Origin: Catenulispora pinistramenti
GTDB taxonomy: Bacteria; Actinomycetota; Actinomycetes; Streptomycetales; Catenulisporaceae
DNA: 33,834 nt
Assembly (NCBI RefSeq): GCF_018274385.1
Contig: NZ_JAAFYZ010000102.1
Coordinates: forward strand, 1-33,834
Direction: 5' to 3'
The stretch's first letter is position 1. Each line of letters starts with the position of its first letter. The position numbers and the translations under genes were made by a program. Below, in pieces: positions 22,455-33,490 of this stretch. The notes under the pieces were generated by a model. It had not been told where the DNA came from. It saw only the letters and a list, made by a program, of their open reading frames with translations, and did not search any database.

Positions 22455-23246
22455 TCAGTCGATGACCAGGTCGATCTCGGGCTCGTCGGCCCCCAGGTCC
22501 AGGTAGCACGCGCCCGGCTCGACGTACTCGGTCCCGCCGGGGCCGTTGATGTGGATCCCGGTGAACACCGCCACGTGCGCCGGCTGCGACTGCCCCTCGC
22601 GCAGCACGCTGATCACCTTGTGCGTGTCCGCGGTGATCACGTCGCGCGCGATCCGGGTGAGCCCGGCCAGGTCCGGCACCGGGCCGTCGGGCAGGAAGGG
22701 CGGGATGCGGTCGCGGAGCATGCTCTGCTCCGGGTCGGCCAGGTCCAGGAAGGGGTAGTCACCGGTCGGCGCGTTGTCGCCGCGCAGCTCGTCGTGCAGC
22801 GCCATCAGGGCGCCGCAGGTGTGCGAGACGCCGGGGACGCCGGGGCGCTCGACGTTGCCGATCACGCCGTGCGAGTCCAGCCCTATGTGGGGCAGCGCCA
22901 CCAGGACGAAACGGCGGACGCCGTCCTCCACCGGGGCGTGGCCGGAGGCGGCGAGGATGCCGGTGCGGCCGAGCACGATCATCCCGGCCAGGCCGGCCAT
23001 GTTGAAGCCGGCGCCCCAGGTGTCGTACAGCCGGGCGGTGATGGTCACCGCGAGCTCGTCCCGGCAGGTCGCGACCAGCGGCAGCGTGTTGGCCGCGTGG
23101 AAGCCGCGCGGTGCCAGCAGCTCGCGCGTGGCCCGCACGAAACCGGTCGCCGGAATGGCGGACGGGAACATGGTGCGCAGGACCTTGGAGGCGGCGGTGG
23201 GAGCGCTGCTCAGGTCTTCCGTCGAGGTGCTGCTCATCTCTTCCAT
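22455..23246 (-). CDS. LCIB-like (limiting-CO2-inducible B) carbonic-anhydrase-fold protein
   Basis: A 263-residue protein resembling the LCIB/LCIC family of algae (beta-carbonic-anhydrase-like fold). The block GFHAANTLPLVATCRDEL carries the Cys-Arg-Asp triad (Cys61, Arg62, Asp63). WGAGFNMAGLAGMIVLGRTG and HAPVEDGVRRFVLVALPHIGLD follow, with His120. Then comes SHTCGALMALHDEL, with Cys144. Cys61, His120 and Cys144 are positioned to bind zinc and Asp63-Arg62 to form the gating dyad known from beta-carbonic anhydrases and LCIB. CO2/bicarbonate interconversion is plausible but not shown. The ATG at 23246 is chosen; an ATG three codons later is possible. It is divergent from aconitase. Confidence 0.75.
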   Translation of the reverse strand: MEEMSSTSTEDLSSAPTAASKVLRTMFPSAIPATGFVRATRELLAPRGFHAANTLPLVATCRDELAVTITARLYDTWGAGFNMAGLAGMIVLGRTGILAASGHAPVEDGVRRFVLVALPHIGLDSHGVIGNVERPGVPGVSHTCGALMALHDELRGDNAPTGDYPFLDLADPEQSMLRDRIPPFLPDGPVPDLAGLTRIARDVITADTHKVISVLREGQSQPAHVAVFTGIHINGPGGTEYVEPGACYLDLGADEPEIDLVID

Positions 23247-23354
23247 TGGGACGATTGTCACTGGACTCGCCCGACCGGGCCAGCCGCCGCTCGGGTGAGC
23301 GTGCTCACAACGGCCCGCGGGGCGTGGTCCGGGCGGTGCGGGACACCCCCCGGG

Positions 23355-23384
23355 TTGGTGAAGCCCGGCGGCACCCACTAGAGT
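23355..23384 (+). promoter_or_regulatory. Candidate sigma-70-type promoter of acnA
   Basis: TTGGTG (23355-23360) and TAGAGT (23379-23384) are separated by 18 nt, a good match to the actinobacterial housekeeping promoter. The predicted start of transcription is near 23391, within the palindrome described separately and about 35 nt before the coding start. Confidence 0.6.
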
Positions 23385-23401
23385 GTCTTGATGTCGAGAT
23401 A
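23384..23401. promoter_or_regulatory. Palindromic operator candidate at the acnA promoter (TamR/MarR-like)
   Basis: TGTCTTGATGTCGAGATA is an imperfect dyad of the form TnTCTnGAnnTCnAGAnA (12 of 18 positions symmetric). It begins at the last base of the -10 and covers the expected transcription start. From memory, the MarR-family regulator TamR of Streptomyces controls aconitase and other citric-acid-cycle genes through a similar palindrome; assignment to TamR is inference. Confidence 0.5.
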
Positions 23402-23425
23402 CTTTCCGCAAGCGAGAGCTGGGCC

Positions 23426-26077
<2,652 letters not shown>

Positions 26078-26090
26078 TAGAGCTCTGACA

Positions 26091-26126
26091 AAACAGCCCT
26101 CGGCCCCTGCGGGTCGGGGGCTGTTT
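26091..26126 (+). terminator. Terminator of acnA
   Basis: AAACAGCCC (26091-26099) pairs with GGGCTGTTT (26118-26126), and the G/C-rich loop can extend the stem. It begins 13 nt after the acnA stop and ends in TTT. It is also placed to act on the converging minus-strand gene. Confidence 0.85.
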
Positions 26127-26179
26127 CGCTGACGGCGTCAGGCGGCGGACGCCACGCTCGCGGAGCACTGCGAAGGCGG

Positions 26180-26728
26180 TCAGCTCAGCCGCCGCAACTC
26201 GTTCGCGGCGACCAGTGCCCAGTGCTGATCGGGCCCGGTCGCCGCGCGGGTGAACCACATCCGGGCTTCCGGAACGTCGCGGCGGCGGACGGCGATCACG
26301 CCGAGGAAGACCATCGCGGCCGGTGCGGTGTCGGGGTCGCCGATGGCGGTGACCGCCAGGAAGGACAGCCTCGCGCCGAGCAGATCGCCTTCGGTGTAGG
26401 CGAACATCGCGCCGTCGAAGAAGGCCCGCGCTTCCTTGCGCAGCACTCGCGGGATGTTCGCGGGCGGGCTCAACGACCGGGCTATGGCCGCGTGGCCGCC
26501 GATGGGTTCGTCGGGCGGCGAGTCGGGCGCGTCCTGCGAACCCAGAGGGATGAAGGGCTCCTCTGGCGGGTCCTCGTCCTCGTCCCCGATTTCGCTCGTC
26601 TCCTCCGCGTCGTCGCTCTGGGCCTCGATCTCGGTCTCGGGCTCGCGCGCGGCCAACGCGTCCAGCGGTGCGCGCACCTCATGGAACTGTATGTCGGGTG
26701 CTGGCCGGGGTTCCAATTCCGGGGACAT
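26180..26728 (-). CDS. Small TPR-like protein with acidic N-terminal region
   Basis: A 182-residue protein I cannot assign to a named family. Residues 1-85 are acidic and disordered-looking (clusters of Glu/Asp and Pro). Residues about 90-182 look like paired helices of tetratricopeptide type: AFFDGAMFAYTEGDLLGARLSFLAVTAIGDPDTAPAAMVFLGVIAVRRRDVPEARMWFTRAATG has the small/large residue spacing of two TPR units. There is no signal peptide or membrane segment. The ATG at 26728 has AAAGG a few nt upstream. It is transcribed divergently from the DUF1800 gene with only 47 nt between them, so the promoters must overlap; a GGTTTAACC palindrome (26747-26755) lies in that gap. Confidence 0.75.
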   Translation of the reverse strand: MSPELEPRPAPDIQFHEVRAPLDALAAREPETEIEAQSDDAEETSEIGDEDEDPPEEPFIPLGSQDAPDSPPDEPIGGHAAIARSLSPPANIPRVLRKEARAFFDGAMFAYTEGDLLGARLSFLAVTAIGDPDTAPAAMVFLGVIAVRRRDVPEARMWFTRAATGPDQHWALVAANELRRLS

Positions 26729-26775
26729 GACCTTTACTTACCCTCGGTTTAACCCCGTTCCCCGATTCTGGCCGT

Positions 26776-28056
26776 ATGGACCAGAACAGATCGGCTGTCG
26801 CGCATCTGTTGCGGCGCGCGGGGTTCGGCGCGAGCGGAGCCGAGATCGATGCCGCCGCGAAGGCCGGGTACGAGGCGACCGTGACCGCTCTGCTGGCGCC
26901 GACCGGGGCCGATCCCGGTGCCGCCGCGACACCGTTGCCCGGCTTCCCGGCCATGAAGGTGCCCAAGAAGGGCAGCGCGCAGTCGGACTACCAGATGGTG
27001 GGCTGGTGGCTGGCCCGGATGGCCGCCGTCACCCAGCCGTTGGTGGAGAAGCGCACGTTCTTCTTCCACGGGCACTTCGCCACCTCGATCCAGAAGGTGG
27101 CCAGCCCCGGCTACATGGTCCAGCAGAACCAGACGATGCGGACGCTCGGCGGCGGCGACTTCGCCGCCTTGGCGCACGCGATCGTCCGGGACCCGGCGAT
27201 GATGCTGTGGCTGGACAGCGCGGGCAACACGCTCAAGGCGCCGAACGAGAACCTGGCCCGCGAGCTGATGGAGCTGTTCACCCTCGGCGTCGGCAACTAC
27301 ACCGAGGACGACGTCCGGGCCGGCGCCCGCGCCCTCACCGGCTGGCGCCTGGACGGGAACGGCAAGGCCACCCTCGTCCCCAAGCTGCACGACGACACCC
27401 CCAAGACGATCCTGGGCAGGACCGCGGACTTCGACGACACCTCGTTCGTCGACTGGATCCTGCAGCAGCCGGCCTCGCCGAAGTTCGTCACCGGCCGGTT
27501 CTGGGACCGCTTCGGCATGCCGGGGCCGATCCCGGCCGACGTGTCCGGTCGCCTGCTGGCCGCCTACGGCCCGAACCGCGACGTCACCGAGCTTCTCAGG
27601 GCACTGTTCCTCGACCCCGTCTTCCAAGGGCCGCAAGCACGCTACGCCTTGGTGAAACAGCCCACTGAGTATGTCGTCGGTGTTCTCAGGGCTCTGAAGA
27701 TCAAGGTCGACGCGAGCGCGGATTCCAAGGACAACCAAGCGCTCCGCACCGCTCTCAACGGCCTGGGCCAACTGCCCTTCTACCCGCCGAACGTCGGCGG
27801 CTGGCCCGAGGGCACTGCCTGGCTGACCACCGCCGCGTCCCAGACCCGCTTCGCCTTCGCACAGTGGGCCGTGGCCAAGGGCGACCTGTCGCAGGTCCAG
27901 AACAGCAGCCCGTCGCAGCGTATCGACGCCGTCGCGCACCTGCTCGGCGTGGACGCGTTCACCGACCGCAGCACCGCCGCGCTCAACGAGGTCGTGGCCG
28001 AGCCGGCGCAACTGGTGACGCTGGCCCTGCTGGCGCCCGAGTACCTCGTGAACTGA
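26776..28056 (+). CDS. DUF1800 family protein
   Basis: A 426-residue protein of the DUF1800 family (PF08811), function unknown. Diagnostic blocks are AVAHLLRRAGFGAS at the N-terminus, WWLARMAAVTQPLVEKRTFFFHGHFATS, and NENLARELMELFTLGVGNYTEDDVRAGARALTGWRLDG in the middle. PPNVGGWPEGTAWL follows near the C-terminus. No export signal is visible, although its partner protein is Tat-exported. It is followed after 48 nt by a DUF1501 gene. This pairing is widespread in bacteria, so the two products probably act together, perhaps at the cell surface. Confidence 0.92.
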   Translation: MDQNRSAVAHLLRRAGFGASGAEIDAAAKAGYEATVTALLAPTGADPGAAATPLPGFPAMKVPKKGSAQSDYQMVGWWLARMAAVTQPLVEKRTFFFHGHFATSIQKVASPGYMVQQNQTMRTLGGGDFAALAHAIVRDPAMMLWLDSAGNTLKAPNENLARELMELFTLGVGNYTEDDVRAGARALTGWRLDGNGKATLVPKLHDDTPKTILGRTADFDDTSFVDWILQQPASPKFVTGRFWDRFGMPGPIPADVSGRLLAAYGPNRDVTELLRALFLDPVFQGPQARYALVKQPTEYVVGVLRALKIKVDASADSKDNQALRTALNGLGQLPFYPPNVGGWPEGTAWLTTAASQTRFAFAQWAVAKGDLSQVQNSSPSQRIDAVAHLLGVDAFTDRSTAALNEVVAEPAQLVTLALLAPEYLVN

Positions 28057-28104
28057 AAGCCCGCTCGACGCTCGACACCGCAGCCAGAATCTAAGGACTC
28101 GATC

Positions 28105-29445
28105 ATGGACACAGTGACCCGCCGCCGCTTCCTGGAGTTGTCCGGCGTCATGTCCACCGGCGCGTTCGCGGCCGCGTGCTCCTCCTCGCACGGCCACCCC
28201 GCGGCCGCCCCCGCCCTGACCCCGGGCGGCCCGACGACCTCCGGCGCGCAGCTCGGCGCGGCGGCCCAGCACTCGCCGCTCACCCCGGGCCAGGGCGTGG
28301 TGGTGCTGGTGACGCTCTACGGCGGCAACGACGGTCTCAACACCGTGATCCCGTACGCCGACCCGGCCTATCACGACTCCCGCCCCGACCTCGCCTACAC
28401 CGCCGCCGACGTCCTCGACCTCGGCGACGGCCTGGGCTTCAACCCGGCGATGACCGGGCTGCACGAGCTGTGGCAGCGCAAGCTGTGCGCCGTGGTGCGC
28501 GGCGTCGGCTACCCGCAGCCGAACCACAGCCACTTCGTCTCCATGGACATCTGGCAGACCGCCACCCCCGGCGAGCCCACCGGCTCGGGCTGGCTCGGCC
28601 GCTGGCTGGACGCCCAGCCCGACGACCAGATCAGGGCCCTGAAGGCGATCTCGGTCGGCGGCACGCTCCCGCCCCTGCTCGGCGGTACCAAGACCGCCGG
28701 CAGCTCGCTGCCGATCGGCCAGTTCCGGCTGCCCCGGCCCGGCCCGCTGGACAACGGCTTCATGGCGCTGGGCCAGCCCTCGGCGCAGGACTCCACGCTG
28801 GCCGCCTACGCCTCCCGCGACGTCGCCGACCTGTTCACCGTCGCCAAGACCTTCAGCCCGGCGCTGGCCTCGGCGTCCACGACCGCGGGCAAGGCTTCGG
28901 GCAAGACCGCGGGCAAGGGCGCCGGCACCGCAAAAACCGCGGCCGGCGGCGCCGCCAAGGCCGCGAAGACCTCAGCGCTGGCTCAACAGCTGGACATCGT
29001 CGCCGAGTGCATCAACGCCTCGGTCCCGACCCGGGTGTACAGCGTTAGTCTCGGCGGCTTCGACACCCACAGCGCGGAGAAGGGCACCCAGTCCCAGCTG
29101 TGGGGCGAGGTCGACAAGGCGGTCGTGGACTTCCAGAACGCCATCGCCGCCGGCCCGCACGGCAAGAACGTGGTCACCGTCCTCTACACCGAGTTCGGCC
29201 GCCGGGTGAAGGCCAACGCCAACGAGGGCACCGACCACGGCACCGCCGGTCCGGTGCTGGTCGTCGGCGAGCCGGTGAACGGCGGCTTCTACGGCGAGCA
29301 GCCCTCGCTGACCGACCTCGACGACGGCGACCTGAAGTTCAACACCGACTTCCGCAGCGTCTACGCCACCCTGCTGGACAAGGTGCTCGGCGCGGATCCG
29401 GCCCAGGTACTCGGCCAGGACCAGCCGCGGCTCGCGTTCCTGTGA
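28105..29445 (+). CDS. DUF1501 family protein with Tat signal
   Basis: A 446-residue protein of the DUF1501 family (PF07394, related to the sulfatase/alkaline-phosphatase fold), function unknown. The N-terminus TRRRFLELSGVMSTGAFAAAC is a twin-arginine signal ending in a possible lipobox (Cys25), so export and perhaps lipid anchoring are expected. Family blocks are VTLYGGNDGLNTVIPY, PNHSHFVSMDIWQT, SLGGFDTHSAEKGTQSQLW, YTEFGRRVKANANEGTDHGTAGPVLVVG and GGFYGEQPSL. A Lys/Ala/Gly/Thr-rich stretch at about residues 257-292 (TAGKASGKTAGKGAGTAK) interrupts the domain. The stop is inside a 17-bp tandem repeat. Confidence 0.93.
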   Translation: MDTVTRRRFLELSGVMSTGAFAAACSSSHGHPAAAPALTPGGPTTSGAQLGAAAQHSPLTPGQGVVVLVTLYGGNDGLNTVIPYADPAYHDSRPDLAYTAADVLDLGDGLGFNPAMTGLHELWQRKLCAVVRGVGYPQPNHSHFVSMDIWQTATPGEPTGSGWLGRWLDAQPDDQIRALKAISVGGTLPPLLGGTKTAGSSLPIGQFRLPRPGPLDNGFMALGQPSAQDSTLAAYASRDVADLFTVAKTFSPALASASTTAGKASGKTAGKGAGTAKTAAGGAAKAAKTSALAQQLDIVAECINASVPTRVYSVSLGGFDTHSAEKGTQSQLWGEVDKAVVDFQNAIAAGPHGKNVVTVLYTEFGRRVKANANEGTDHGTAGPVLVVGEPVNGGFYGEQPSLTDLDDGDLKFNTDFRSVYATLLDKVLGADPAQVLGQDQPRLAFL

Positions 29446-29481
29446 CACTCGCGTTCCTGTGACACTCGCGCTCGTGTGACA
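29431..29481 (+). repeat. 17-bp direct tandem repeat, 3 units, spanning the DUF1501 stop
   Basis: CTCGCGTTCCTGTGACA at 29431-29447 and 29448-29464 are identical; CTCGCGCTCGTGTGACA at 29465-29481 differs at two positions. Unit 1 contains the last four codons (Leu-Ala-Phe-Leu) and the TGA stop (29443-29445), so the gene end has been duplicated downstream. Confidence 0.92.
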
Positions 29482-29503
29482 GCCGTATCGAGCCGTCTGG
29501 CAA

Positions 29504-29530
29504 GGCGCCGCCTGTTCGCGCAGCGGCGCC
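29504..29530 (+). terminator. Hairpin downstream of the DUF1501 gene
   Basis: GGCGCCGC (29504-29511) pairs perfectly with GCGGCGCC (29523-29530) around an 11-nt loop, just after the tandem repeat. No U-tract follows. The rest of the 263-bp gap up to dxs holds the dxs leader, with TATAAC at 29664-29669 as a possible -10 element but no convincing -35. Confidence 0.55.
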
Positions 29531-29708
29531 GAACTCATGTTCGCCGCTGCTCGGCGGCGGAGGCGTCGTCGTGTGAACACCCTGCGCGGGCCATGTGAAG
29601 ATCATGTAGAAGCGGCCTGGAAGCGCCAGGGCGGCGCTCAGGCCGGGCTTAGACTCTCTGCCGTATAACTGGAAGCCAGGGCGTCTGTTTCAACTGAAGG
29701 AGGATCGG

Positions 29709-31715
29709 GTGGCACTGCTGGAGGCGATCCAGGGTCCGCGCGATCTGGACAAGCTCAGCTCCGAGCAGCTCATCGAGCTCGCCGCGGAGATCCGCGCTTA
29801 TCTGATCCCGACCGTGGCGAAGACGAGCGGCCACATCGGCCCGAACCTCGGCGTGGTGGAGCTCACCATCGCCTTGCACCGGGCCTTCGACTCGCCCAAG
29901 GACACCATCCTGTGGGACGTCGGCCACCAGTCCTACGTGCATAAGCTCCTCACCGGGCGGCGTGACTTCTCGGCGCTGCGGCACGCCGGCGGGATGTCCG
30001 GCTACCCGGCGCGCGCGGAGTCCGAGCACGACGTGATCGAGAACTCCCACGCCTCCACCGCCCTGGCCTACGCCGACGGCATCGCCAAGGCGCACCAGGT
30101 GCGCGGCGTCACCGACCGCCAGGTCGTGGCGGTGATCGGGGACGGCGCCCTGACCGGCGGGATGGCCTGGGAGGCGCTGAACAACATCGCCGCCGCCAAG
30201 GACCGCCCGGTGATCATCGTGGTCAACGACAACGAGCGCTCCTACTCCCCGACCATCGGCGGCCTGGCCGACCACCTGGCGACCCTGCGCACCACCCAGG
30301 GCTACGAGCGCTTCCTGGAGTGGGGCCGGGGCATGCTCGGCCGCACGCCGGTCATCGGCACCCCGCTCTACGAGGCGCTGCACGGCGTGAAGAAGGGCCT
30401 GAAGGACATCGTGGCCCCGCAGGGCCTGTTCGAGGACCTGGGCCTGAAGTACGTCGGCCCGGTCGACGGCCACGACATCGCCGGCATGGAGGCCGCGCTG
30501 CGCCGGGCCCGGCACTACCACGGCCCGGTGATCGTGCACGCCATCACCCGCAAGGGCGAGGGCTACCCGGCCGCCCGGAACAACGTCAACGACCAGCTGC
30601 ACCAGGTCGCCGTGGACAGCGACCCGGAGACCGGCCAGCCGCTGGTCCCGGCCGGCAAGTCCTGGACCTCGGTGTTCTCCGACGAGATGGTGCGGATCGG
30701 GGCCGAGCGCGACGACGTGGTCGGGATCACCGCCGCCATGCTTCACCCGGTCGGCCTGGCCAAGTTCGCCGAGGCGCACCCGGACCGGATCTTCGACGTC
30801 GGCATCGCCGAACAGCACGCGGTCACCTCCGCGGCCGGCATGGCCTTCGCCGGGCTGCACCCGGTGGTGGCGATCTACGCGACCTTCCTGAACCGCGCCT
30901 TCGACCAGGTCCTGATGGACTGCGCCCTGCACAACGCGGGCGTCACCTTCATCGCCGACCGGGCCGGGGTCACCGGCAACGACGGCGCCAGCCACAACGG
31001 CGTGTGGGACATGTCGATCTTCCAGGTGGTGCCCCGCCTGCGCATCGCCGCCCCGCGCGACGGCGCCCAACTGCGGGCCCAGCTGCGCGAGGCGCTGGAC
31101 GTCGACGACGCCCCGACCATGATCCGCTTCTCCAAGGGCGCGGTCTGCACGGACATCCCGGCGGTCGCCAAGGCCGGCTCGATGGACGTGCTGCGCACCA
31201 CCGCGGGCACCGAACTGGCCCCGGACGTGCTGCTGGTCAGCGTCGGGGCGATGGCCGGGGTCGCCCTGGACGTCGCCGAGCGGCTGGCCGACCAGGGCAT
31301 CGGCGCCACCGTCGTGGACCCGCGCTGGGTCAAGCCGGTGGACCCGGCGATGCTGATGCTGGCCGCCGAGCACCGCCTGGTGGTCACCGTCGAGGACAAC
31401 GTCCGGGTCGGCGGCGTCGGCTGCGTGGTCGCCCAGATCCTGCGCGACGCCGGCGTCCACACCCCGCTGCGCGACTTCGGCGTCCCGGCGGAGTTCCTGG
31501 ACCACGCCAACCGCGGCGAGGTGCTGGAGCAGATCGGCCTGACCGGCCAGCGGATCGCGCACGAGGTGGTCGGCTTGGTCGCCGGGCTGAGCAACGGGCT
31601 CGGTAGCGGACCGGGTGCGAACCGTGCCGACGCCGCTGCCGCGAACGGGGCCGCCACGAACGGTACCGCCGAGGCATTGGCCAACGGCTCCGCACCGAAA
31701 GTAACGACACTGTAG
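29709..31715 (+). CDS. dxs: 1-deoxy-D-xylulose-5-phosphate synthase
   Basis: A 668-residue thiamine-diphosphate enzyme that condenses pyruvate and glyceraldehyde 3-phosphate, the first step of the MEP isoprenoid pathway. The GTG start has a perfect AAGGAGG (29697-29703) 5 nt upstream. The thiamine-diphosphate motif GDGALTGG is at 144-151, with the distal NDN at 173-175. KTSGHIGPNLGVVELT and WDVGHQSYVHKLLTGR are typical N-terminal blocks. The transketolase pyrimidine-binding domain has GIAEQHAVTSAAGMA and DRAGVTGNDGASHNG. The last ~40 residues (Asn/Gly/Ala/Thr-rich) are a low-complexity extension beyond the usual end. Confidence 0.97.
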   Translation: MALLEAIQGPRDLDKLSSEQLIELAAEIRAYLIPTVAKTSGHIGPNLGVVELTIALHRAFDSPKDTILWDVGHQSYVHKLLTGRRDFSALRHAGGMSGYPARAESEHDVIENSHASTALAYADGIAKAHQVRGVTDRQVVAVIGDGALTGGMAWEALNNIAAAKDRPVIIVVNDNERSYSPTIGGLADHLATLRTTQGYERFLEWGRGMLGRTPVIGTPLYEALHGVKKGLKDIVAPQGLFEDLGLKYVGPVDGHDIAGMEAALRRARHYHGPVIVHAITRKGEGYPAARNNVNDQLHQVAVDSDPETGQPLVPAGKSWTSVFSDEMVRIGAERDDVVGITAAMLHPVGLAKFAEAHPDRIFDVGIAEQHAVTSAAGMAFAGLHPVVAIYATFLNRAFDQVLMDCALHNAGVTFIADRAGVTGNDGASHNGVWDMSIFQVVPRLRIAAPRDGAQLRAQLREALDVDDAPTMIRFSKGAVCTDIPAVAKAGSMDVLRTTAGTELAPDVLLVSVGAMAGVALDVAERLADQGIGATVVDPRWVKPVDPAMLMLAAEHRLVVTVEDNVRVGGVGCVVAQILRDAGVHTPLRDFGVPAEFLDHANRGEVLEQIGLTGQRIAHEVVGLVAGLSNGLGSGPGANRADAAAANGAATNGTAEALANGSAPKVTTL

Positions 31716-31804
31716 CAGTCTGCTGATCTTAGGGGGTTGCCCACCCGGCCGCCCGTGCGTGGGAGGTAACCTCTGTTCCATGGGCGGCGAGGCGTAATAC
31801 GACG

Positions 31805-33490
31805 ATGGTCGCCACAGACGCTCCCTCAAGACCTGGCCCGGGCCTGGCGGAACCCCCGGAGCCGCAGCCCTCCTGGCTCCGGCGCGCTTGGCGCAACCCG
31901 CGTTTCCAGCGCCTGTGGAGCACGCCTCAGGCGTCCTGGACCCGAGTGGTCCTACTGTTCTTCGCAGTCGCCACCATCACGCACCTGCCGGCCTTCAGCC
32001 GTACCTTCTGGAACCCCGACGAAGGCTTCCTGGCCACCCAGGCCCGCGCCCTCAACACCGAGAGCGGGCAGTTCTACCAGATCATCGTCGACCGCAAGCC
32101 GCCGCTGCTGCCGTACGTCTACGCCTGGGTCTTCAAGCTCTTCGGCGACCACGGCCTGTCCACGGTGGTGGTCATCCGGGTGCTGGCGATCGGGGTCCAC
32201 GTCGTCACCGCGATCCTGATCACCCAGATCGCCAAGCGCCGCTACGGCCAGCACGGAGTCTGGGCCGGTCTGCTCTACCTCCTCGGCTCCGCGGGACTGG
32301 CGCCGGAAGACTCCCAGGCGGCCTCGTTCGAAGTCTTCATGCTGCCGTGGACGTGTGCGGCCTTCCTGCTCGCCGACAGCGCCCGCCGCAACCGCGGCCG
32401 CGCGATCCCGCTCCTGGCCGGCTCCGGCGTGGCGGCGGCCCTGGCCACCCTCACCAAGCAGACCGCGGGCGTCACGATGCTCCCGGTCGCCTGGCGCGCG
32501 TGGAAGGACCAGCGCTGGCGCGGGCTGGCCACGGTCATCCCCGCGTTCCTGCTGCCGATCGTCGGCGTCGCGTTCTGGGTCGGCTTCGGCGACTTCTTCT
32601 TCTGGGTCTTCACCGGCAACAGCGGCTACCTGACCTCCCTGGGCTCCTTCGGCACGATCATGGCCCGGTTCTGGGGCAACTTCGGCATCTTCGCCGGTGC
32701 CTCCGCCGCCGCGTTCCTGTCGATCATGTACATGACGGTCCGCAACGGCGTCATCAAGGCCGACGCCGACCTCTGGCTCTGGCTCGCCGGCGCCGCGGTG
32801 GGCGTCTCCAGCGGCTTCCACTTCTTCGGCCACTACTTCCTGCAGATGCTGCCGCCGATCGTGATCCTGGCCACCGGCGCACTGCACCGCAACAGCTCGC
32901 GACTGCGCTGGACGATGCTCGGCGTCACGAGCACCACCGCGACGCTGTTCCTGACGCTGGCGTTCACCTGGCCGCGCACGGACATGGAGCACAACTGGGA
33001 AGTGGCCCAGGAGGTGCAGAAGGCGGCCGGCCCCGGCAAGTCGGAGCCCATCATCGTGTGGGGCATGGACCCCTCGATCTACTTCATGTCGGGCCAGATC
33101 CCGGCCAGCCGCTTCATCACCGCCGGCTTCCTGTCCGGCTTCGCCGGCGGCGGCGACCAGACCAGCGTGCCCCCGATCGTCTACACCCCGGACAGCCCGA
33201 TCGTGGGCATGGCCCAGGACATCCTGAACCTCCAGAAGAAGGGGCAGGAGCCGGAACTGTTCGTCGACGACTCCTGGGGCAAGCCGTACCAGCCCAAGGA
33301 CATCAACGTCATCGCGGATCTGGTGAACAACTACTACACGCTGCGCAAGGGCGTCGACCACACGTTCATCTACCAGCTGACGAAGCCGGACGGACTGCGG
33401 GTCTGGGCGCAGACGATAGTCGACAAGGGGATGCAGGACGTGTGGGACAAGAACCAGTGGGACTTCATCAACCCGCCGGATGGGAGTTAG
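31805..33490 (+). CDS. GT39/ArnT-like multispanning membrane glycosyltransferase (PMT_2 type)
   Basis: A 561-residue integral membrane protein. A cytosolic basic N-terminus (about 1-45) is followed by a first helix (about 46-62), then an outward loop with the catalytic-type motif NPDEGFLATQAR (Asp72-Glu73) and DRKPPLLPYVY (Asp96, Lys98). This is the pattern of polyprenyl-phosphate-sugar-dependent transferases (PMT_2, PF13231). About ten further hydrophobic segments follow and the C-terminal ~160 residues are a soluble domain. The donor is probably a polyprenyl-phosphate sugar; the acceptor is unknown. The ATG at 31805 lacks a clear ribosome-binding site. A near-palindrome GAGGTAACCTC (31763-31773) lies in the upstream gap. 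Confidence 0.85.
   Translation: MVATDAPSRPGPGLAEPPEPQPSWLRRAWRNPRFQRLWSTPQASWTRVVLLFFAVATITHLPAFSRTFWNPDEGFLATQARALNTESGQFYQIIVDRKPPLLPYVYAWVFKLFGDHGLSTVVVIRVLAIGVHVVTAILITQIAKRRYGQHGVWAGLLYLLGSAGLAPEDSQAASFEVFMLPWTCAAFLLADSARRNRGRAIPLLAGSGVAAALATLTKQTAGVTMLPVAWRAWKDQRWRGLATVIPAFLLPIVGVAFWVGFGDFFFWVFTGNSGYLTSLGSFGTIMARFWGNFGIFAGASAAAFLSIMYMTVRNGVIKADADLWLWLAGAAVGVSSGFHFFGHYFLQMLPPIVILATGALHRNSSRLRWTMLGVTSTTATLFLTLAFTWPRTDMEHNWEVAQEVQKAAGPGKSEPIIVWGMDPSIYFMSGQIPASRFITAGFLSGFAGGGDQTSVPPIVYTPDSPIVGMAQDILNLQKKGQEPELFVDDSWGKPYQPKDINVIADLVNNYYTLRKGVDHTFIYQLTKPDGLRVWAQTIVDKGMQDVWDKNQWDFINPPDGS

Noticed and set aside
29641..29708. Promoter of dxs
   Set aside because: TATAAC at 29664-29669 is a fair -10, but no -35 lies at an acceptable distance, so I do not list it as a feature.
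31780..31797. Five-codon upstream frame (MGGEA-stop) 7 nt before the glycosyltransferase ATG
   Set aside because: Too short to distinguish from chance and without a ribosome-binding site of its own.
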